Shown here: positions 7,115-10,619 of the stretch, piece after piece | Layout: each line of letters opens with the position of its first letter | Position numbering within the stretch: position 1 is the stretch's first letter | Assembly (NCBI GenBank): GCA_031411935.1 | Contig: JANOBY010000742.1 | Location: 1 to 10,619, forward strand | Origin: JAQGHR01 sp031411935 | GTDB taxonomy: Bacteria > Planctomycetota > Planctomycetia > Isosphaerales > Isosphaeraceae | Length of the DNA stretch: 10,619 bases | Direction of reading: 5' to 3' | Program-made: the position numbers and the translations under genes | Notes under the pieces: generated by a model | The model's input: the letters and a program-made list of their open reading frames with translations, nothing else | Told to the model about the DNA's origin: nothing | The model's database searches: none

Positions 7115-7161
7115 CGCATCACGCCGTGCCCTTCGGGGCAAATCACGAGGGATTCACCCGC

Positions 7162-8958
7162 ATGCGCGCGTTCAAAGGCCTCTTGATTCAGGTCGCCGTG
7201 AGCGTCCTCTGGCCCGGCTATTTCGGCTTGCTGGCGTTCTCGGCCCGCGTGGGGCCGTGGCCGAGATCGCTGGCCCGGCCCATGGCCTTCACCCTGATGG
7301 TCATGGGTTGGGCGCTATTCGCCGCCGCGCTCGCCCGGTTCCTGTTCGGGCCGGCGGGATGGGCCGAGGTCTCGCTGCACATGCCCGTGGCGGCGGCGCG
7401 TCAGGCCCAGCGAGCGATCTGGGTCGTCGTCGCCGCCGTGCTCCTGTTCCTGCTCCCGGGTTGGATCCTCGAGAGGGGCCTGATCGCCACCGGAGACCGC
7501 CCGGTGACCGCGCCGGCGCTCTGCCGGTGCTTATTGCTGACCTTCGAGACGCTCCTGGTGGTCATCTCCCTGCGCCTCATCCGACGCTCCTCTCCGACCG
7601 TGACCTGGCTGAGGGAGCGGAGAGAGGGGCAGACGTGGTTCGCACGGCACGATCGCTCGGTGTGCTGGTCGATCGTCGGGCTCGTGGGCGTGATCCTCGC
7701 GCTGGACATGATGGGATACGGGTTCACCGCCAGACGGATCTCGACCGCCGCCATCGAGTCGGCCATCCTCGCCCTGGCCGGGTGCGTGGCCTACTGGACG
7801 ATCGCCCAGGCCATCGACCACCACGCCTGGCGGTGGGTCGATCACGGAGCCCCCGACGAGACGGGAGCGACCCCCGAGGCGGGCAGGAATGTGGTCGGCA
7901 AGCTCAAGACCCTGGCGCGCTGGTCGGTCATCCTGGTCGCGTCGCTGCTCCTGGCCTGGCTCGCGAACATGGACCTGGAGCTGGTCCGGACGATTGCCCG
8001 CCAGCCCATCTCCCCCTCGATGGCCGGGAAGGTCACGCTTGGGGACGCGGGCCGGGCCCTGATCGTGGCCGTGCTCACGCTGGGCGCCTGGCGGCACCTG
8101 GGCGGGTTCTTTGCCCTCGCGGTCTTCCCTCGAATGGCCGACGACGCGGGCATCCGTTTCGCCGTGCTGACCCTGGGGCGATACCTGGTCCTGGCCGTGG
8201 GGATGATGGTCACCATGACGTGCCTGCACCTGGGCCTCGACCGCATCGGCGTGGGGCTCGCGGCGCTCGGCGTGGGGCTGGGCTTCGGCCTCCAGGAGAT
8301 CGTCTCGAACTTCGTCAGCGGGATCATCCTCCTGCTCGAACGGCCGATCCGCGTGGGGGACATCGTGACCGTGGCCGGGATGAGCGGGACGGTTGGGCGG
8401 ATCAACATCCGCGCCACGACCATCATCAACGCCGACAACCAGAGCCTGATCGTGCCCAATCGCGAGTTCATCACCTCCAACCTCGTGAACTGGACCCACC
8501 AGGACCGCGTGATCCGCGTGGGGATCACCGTGGGCGTCGGGTACGACAGCGACCCCGACACGGTCTCGGACCTCCTGCTGACGATCGCCCGGGGCAACGA
8601 CGACGTGTTGCGCAACCCCGTGCCCATGGCCACGATGGACGGCTTCGGCGACTCGGCCCTCATGTTCTCCCTGCACGTGCACGTGGCCGACCCGATCGTG
8701 GCCCGGCCGGTCAAGCACCGGATCTGCTCCGAGATCCAGAAGCGGTTCAAGGCCCAGGGCATCACGATTCCCTACCCCACCCGCGAGGTCTTCATGAGGG
8801 CGACCGCCGACACCGAGGTCGACATCCGATCGGCCAGGGGGATCGAGAACGCCCGCATCGACCCCGGGCACACCATCCCTCTACGCCCGAACCTGGCAAC
8901 TGCCCCAACCCCTTGCCCGCAACCCGCCGAGCCCTCGCACCGCGGGATGGATGAGTAG
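7162..8958 (+). CDS. mechanosensitive ion channel, MscS family (membrane and pore part of a split MscK)
   Basis: This 598-residue inner-membrane protein should release solutes when membrane tension rises after hypo-osmotic shock. About ten hydrophobic spans are visible, near 11-28, 41-62, 85-104, 121-140, 168-184, 197-215, 252-268, 296-320, 333-355 and 364-392. The last is the Gly/Ala-rich pore helix, with GLAALGVGLGFGLQEIVSNF at 365-384. The MscS beta domain follows (about 397-440: RPIRVGDIV, then VPNREFITSNLVNW), then the alpha/beta domain ending IPYPTREV (536-543). A Pro-rich tail follows. The extra N-terminal spans are typical of MscK/MscM-size channels, not of small MscS. ATG 7162 has GAGGG (7147-7151) 10 bases upstream; the longer frame from 6988 overlaps the preceding gene and is not protein-like. 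The preceding gene supplies the periplasmic part, and together they total 1191 residues. Confidence 0.9.
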   Translation: MRAFKGLLIQVAVSVLWPGYFGLLAFSARVGPWPRSLARPMAFTLMVMGWALFAAALARFLFGPAGWAEVSLHMPVAAARQAQRAIWVVVAAVLLFLLPGWILERGLIATGDRPVTAPALCRCLLLTFETLLVVISLRLIRRSSPTVTWLRERREGQTWFARHDRSVCWSIVGLVGVILALDMMGYGFTARRISTAAIESAILALAGCVAYWTIAQAIDHHAWRWVDHGAPDETGATPEAGRNVVGKLKTLARWSVILVASLLLAWLANMDLELVRTIARQPISPSMAGKVTLGDAGRALIVAVLTLGAWRHLGGFFALAVFPRMADDAGIRFAVLTLGRYLVLAVGMMVTMTCLHLGLDRIGVGLAALGVGLGFGLQEIVSNFVSGIILLLERPIRVGDIVTVAGMSGTVGRINIRATTIINADNQSLIVPNREFITSNLVNWTHQDRVIRVGITVGVGYDSDPDTVSDLLLTIARGNDDVLRNPVPMATMDGFGDSALMFSLHVHVADPIVARPVKHRICSEIQKRFKAQGITIPYPTREVFMRATADTEVDIRSARGIENARIDPGHTIPLRPNLATAPTPCPQPAEPSHRGMDE

Positions 8959-9012
8959 CCGGCGGCCGCTCCCCGCCTCGGACTCATCCCAAGGAGGCTA
9001 GAGGGAAGCGGC

Positions 9013-9138
9013 ATGATCCCGTCCCAGGGGCAACGCGTCGGGATCAGGTGCGAGGGAGGCCATCCTCAGCAAAACGTTCCCGAGCCCGCCAGGACCGGCG
9101 GAGGGCCCGAAATCGACCTCGAAAAGCGTAAAGGGTGA
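9013..9138 (+). CDS. possible small protein, 41 residues, unknown
   Basis: The frame from ATG 9013 to TGA 9138 encodes a hydrophilic peptide starting MIPSQGQRVG and ending in basic and acidic residues (EIDLEKRKG). Two purine-rich ribosome-site candidates precede it: AAGGAGG at 8991-8997 (15 bases away, long) and GAGGG at 9001-9005 (7 bases away). An 8-base inverted repeat covers its first codons. It follows the channel stop by 54 bases, so it could share that transcript. No family is recognised, and the ORF is short enough to be chance. Confidence 0.25.
   Translation: MIPSQGQRVGIRCEGGHPQQNVPEPARTGGGPEIDLEKRKG
9014..9046. repeat. perfect 8-bp inverted repeat downstream of the channel gene
   Basis: TGATCCCG (9014-9021) and CGGGATCA (9039-9046) are exact complements around a 17-base loop, 55 bases after the channel stop. 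No T-run follows, so it is not a standard intrinsic terminator. It could cap the 3' end of the channel transcript or be a protein-binding dyad. Confidence 0.4.
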
Positions 9139-9149
9139 ACCCCCTCCAC

Positions 9150-9173
9150 CGATGGGCGGATTTTTGTCCATCG
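9150..9173. repeat. inverted repeat CGATGG/CCATCG
   Basis: CGATGG (9150-9155) and CCATCG (9168-9173) form a perfect 6-base-pair stem around a 12-base loop that contains TTTTT. It marks the start of the AT-richer segment. Its arms share GATGG/CCATC with the dyad at 9248-9266. The role is unknown. Confidence 0.35.
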
Positions 9174-9247
9174 CGAAACGACTTAGGTCGACTCAAAAGT
9201 GTGCTGTTTCGTTTAGAGTAGACAACTTAACATGCGTCGTCTCTTCC

Positions 9248-9266
9248 GACCATCCCTCCGATGGTC
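9248..9266. repeat. perfect 7-bp inverted repeat with 5-base loop
   Basis: GACCATC (9248-9254), loop CCTCC, then GATGGTC (9260-9266). It is compact enough for an RNA hairpin or a repressor dyad. It lies about 170 bases before the next gene start and has no following T-run. CCATC/GATGG recurs in the dyad at 9150-9173. Confidence 0.4.
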
Positions 9267-9434
9267 AATCTTGACCACCTGCTGAGAGGGCCGTAGACTC
9301 CACGTCGCAGTCCTAATTGATTCGTGTTTCGGCGATGGACGCCGTGAGATGGGCCCGCCACCAGCCGGGCGGTCGCCGGCCGTTTGGTCGGGCTACTCGC
9401 AGCTCGCCTTGGGCGAAGGTTCGGGAGGCGATTC

Positions 9435-9974
9435 GTGAAGCCGAGGCTCTACCACTTCTTGCTCCTCGTCCTCGCACTCTCCTTGGGATTCGGCTTCATA
9501 CGCGCCACCTCGCATCGCTATGAGGGGCAGCGTCTCCCGGCATACTTCCTGTTCTGCTACGTTGGCGGGATACTTGCCGGTGCGGCCCTCGTCGGGGGGG
9601 CGTACGTGGCCGTGGAGTCGGCGACGCGCAGGCCGGCCATCGTCTGGGGATATGGTCGCCTCTGCTGGGCGGTCGCGGGCTTCTACTTAGCCCTGCTCCC
9701 GCTCATCACCCAACCCGTCAACGCCGTCCGTCGCATGAGGACTTCGGCCTCCCTCCCGCCGTCTGCGGGTATCATGCCTGCCGTGAGTGACCAGCTCTGT
9801 CGCGCCGCGGTCGGGCAGCTGGCGTTGTTCCTCTTGGCGTTGGGCATTTGCTCGGCACTCAAGCCTCTCCCCACCCCTACTAGGGGCGATGCAGTTGAGC
9901 TATCGGGCAGGACGTTCTCGGCCCTAATCCTCCTTGCTTACGCGGCCAATCAGTTGCTACGGGCTTTTGATTGA
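9435..9974 (+). CDS. hypothetical integral membrane protein, about five spans
   Basis: I do not recognise a family. GTG 9435 is the preferred start because GGGAGG (9423-9428) lies 6 bases upstream; a TTG at 9384 would add 17 Arg-rich residues with no ribosome site. The 179 residues hold hydrophobic spans near 7-22, 36-60, 69-91, 124-142 and 161-175. A polar loop (about 97-122, Ser/Pro-rich) separates the third and fourth spans, and another loop with PLPTPTRGD (144-152) precedes the last. No enzyme motif, Cys cluster or signal-transduction domain is visible. The gene stands alone, preceded by the long gap and followed 148 bases later by a small soluble protein. Its codons use more T and A at third positions than the genes to the left, which would fit recent acquisition or low expression. 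Confidence 0.65.
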   Translation: MKPRLYHFLLLVLALSLGFGFIRATSHRYEGQRLPAYFLFCYVGGILAGAALVGGAYVAVESATRRPAIVWGYGRLCWAVAGFYLALLPLITQPVNAVRRMRTSASLPPSAGIMPAVSDQLCRAAVGQLALFLLALGICSALKPLPTPTRGDAVELSGRTFSALILLAYAANQLLRAFD

Positions 9975-10122
9975 GCCGACTGGAGCATCATGGGACGACG
10001 AGAGTGACTAGGTCGCCTGATTTCACAATGGAGCGGTGAAAAGCCTGGACTATGAAACTGTTGACAATGGGCGGGCGGGGCCGCTGAGCCTTGTCCTTAG
10101 GCGACAACGGAGGACGCCATCC

Positions 10123-10515
10123 ATGCCGACATCACCCGATAGCCCGACGGAATACCGACCGGGTGACTACTACGAGGATTGCTCGTACCACCCGTGCCTC
10201 TGCGTCCGAGTTGACGCCGGGGATGCTGAGTTGGGGGATGGCGAGTTGATCGGGATATCGCTCGTGGACGGCAGCTTCCCGCGCGGTTGCTCCATCCGAC
10301 ATTGCGGCGTCCGGAAACTGAGCCTGGCCGAGGCTATCCATTGGCGGCTCTTTGGCCCGACAGACCAAGATGTCCCCGTGGGAAGTCGCTGGTGGGTCGA
10401 GGGAACGACGGAGCAGTGGGTCGAACCCTTTCGGCTGGGCCAGCCTTCGTCTTCTGCCAGACGGAGCGAGCATCCTGGCTATGACGCTGCTGCCGAGCCA
10501 ACCCCTCCCGAATAG
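10123..10515 (+). CDS. small Cys/His-rich hypothetical protein
   Basis: The 130-residue soluble protein starts at ATG 10123, with GGAGG (10109-10113) 9 bases upstream. An in-frame GTG at 10036 would add 29 residues but has GGAG only 2 bases before it. The core (about 11-80) has PGDYYEDCSYHPCLC (13-27), then GISLVDGSFPRGCSIRHCG (44-62) and VRKLSLAEAIHWRLFGP (63-79). It contains C20, H23, C25, C27, C56, H60 and C61, a possible metal or disulfide cluster. The C-terminal part (about 105-130) is Pro/Ser/Ala-rich and looks disordered. There is no signal peptide or membrane span. From memory this resembles conserved hypothetical proteins common in planctomycetes, but I cannot assign a family or function. 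Confidence 0.7.
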   Translation: MPTSPDSPTEYRPGDYYEDCSYHPCLCVRVDAGDAELGDGELIGISLVDGSFPRGCSIRHCGVRKLSLAEAIHWRLFGPTDQDVPVGSRWWVEGTTEQWVEPFRLGQPSSSARRSEHPGYDAAAEPTPPE

Positions 10516-10570
10516 TGGAAGCGGTGGATTATGAATCGCTCCGACGCTCGTTCTTTCTGAGGCCCCCGCC

Positions 10571-10619
10571 ATGAGGCTGCCGCGAGCACGGTTCACTGTG
10601 CGGCGGTTGATGGCCGTCG
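10571..10619 (+). CDS. N-terminus of a planctomycete-type hypothetical protein (runs off window)
   Basis: ATG 10571 opens a frame continuing to the window end, with 16 codons visible. GAGG (10559-10562) lies 8 bases upstream. The visible residues include RFTVRRLM, which resembles a recurring N-terminal motif placed just before a membrane helix in many planctomycete hypothetical proteins. The remainder and function lie outside the window. The call rests on this motif and the ribosome site only. Confidence 0.55.
   Translation, partial: MRLPRARFTVRRLMAV

Larger units (their letters stand above)
8959..9434. other. gene-poor intergenic stretch rich in inverted repeats
   Basis: About 475 bases separate the channel gene from the next convincing gene. 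It holds four inverted repeats (9014-9046, 9086-9101, 9150-9173, 9248-9266) and one possible small ORF (9013-9138). The segment 9160-9235 is AT-richer than its surroundings and contains runs such as TTTTT and TTTAGAGT. No tRNA-like fold, tandem repeat or transposon end was recognised, and no convincing promoter pair was found for the next gene. Confidence 0.6.

Noticed and set aside
5165..7141. 658-residue open frame on the minus strand opposite the MscK-type gene
   Set aside because: No ribosome site and no recognisable domain; it mirrors the Leu/Glu-rich codons of the coiled-coil gene.
7531..8871. 446-residue minus-strand frame opposite the MscS gene
   Set aside because: His/Asp/Gly/Arg-rich low-complexity product without domains.
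7041..8954. 637-residue plus-strand frame overlapping the MscS gene in another phase
   Set aside because: The Arg/Pro/Gly-rich product is typical of an out-of-phase shadow; the MscS frame has clear family motifs.
9232..9285. 17-codon ORF beginning MRRLFRPSLRW, reminiscent of planctomycete N-terminal motifs
   Set aside because: No ribosome site, stops after 17 residues, and overlaps a perfect hairpin; too short to support.
10061..10066. Perfect TTGACA before the Cys-rich protein gene
   Set aside because: No plausible -10 box at 16-19 bases; the following sequence is GC-rich.

Overview
The window looks like part of a planctomycete chromosome, most likely Isosphaeraceae or a near relative. This is inferred from high GC, the mixture of gene families, and the partial protein at the right edge, which begins with the planctomycete-type motif RFTVRRLM. 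It was not confirmed by a database search. No rRNA, tRNA, CRISPR array, transposase or integrase was seen.

Left part (1-3687): a BlaI/MecI-type repressor and an M56 (BlaR1-type) membrane metallopeptidase form a two-gene operon on the minus strand. The M56 gene runs off the left edge. The divergent 165-base gap holds a good sigma-70-like promoter for the operon with a dyad between and over its -35 and -10 boxes, which suggests autoregulation. Facing away on the plus strand is a secreted PBP4/DacB-type D-Ala-D-Ala carboxypeptidase with all three penicillin-binding motifs. Together these suggest a cell-wall or beta-lactam-stress module, with dacB as a possible but unproven member of the regulon.

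Middle part (3709-5191): a single minus-strand gene encodes a full-length member of the CobB/CbiA family (cobyrinate a,c-diamide synthase). Its P-loop, EGVMGLFDG motif, glutaminase cysteine and C-terminal histidine motif are all replaced. It is intact as a reading frame but looks like a pseudoenzyme. Its leader has a consensus-like promoter, a 28-codon upstream ORF whose stop overlaps the GTG start, and two mutually exclusive hairpins.

Right-middle (5333-8958): two plus-strand genes 47 bases apart together correspond to one MscK/KefA-type mechanosensitive channel. The first encodes the exported coiled-coil region plus one membrane helix. The second encodes the multi-span membrane region and the MscS pore and cytoplasmic cage. 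Their combined length is close to that of one-piece MscK.

Right end (8959-10619): a gene-poor stretch of about 475 bases with several inverted repeats and one possible 41-residue ORF. It is followed by an unrecognised protein with five predicted membrane spans, a small cysteine- and histidine-rich protein of unknown function, and the first 16 codons of another gene. Base composition is visibly less GC-biased here than in the left 9 kb, which suits an accessory region.
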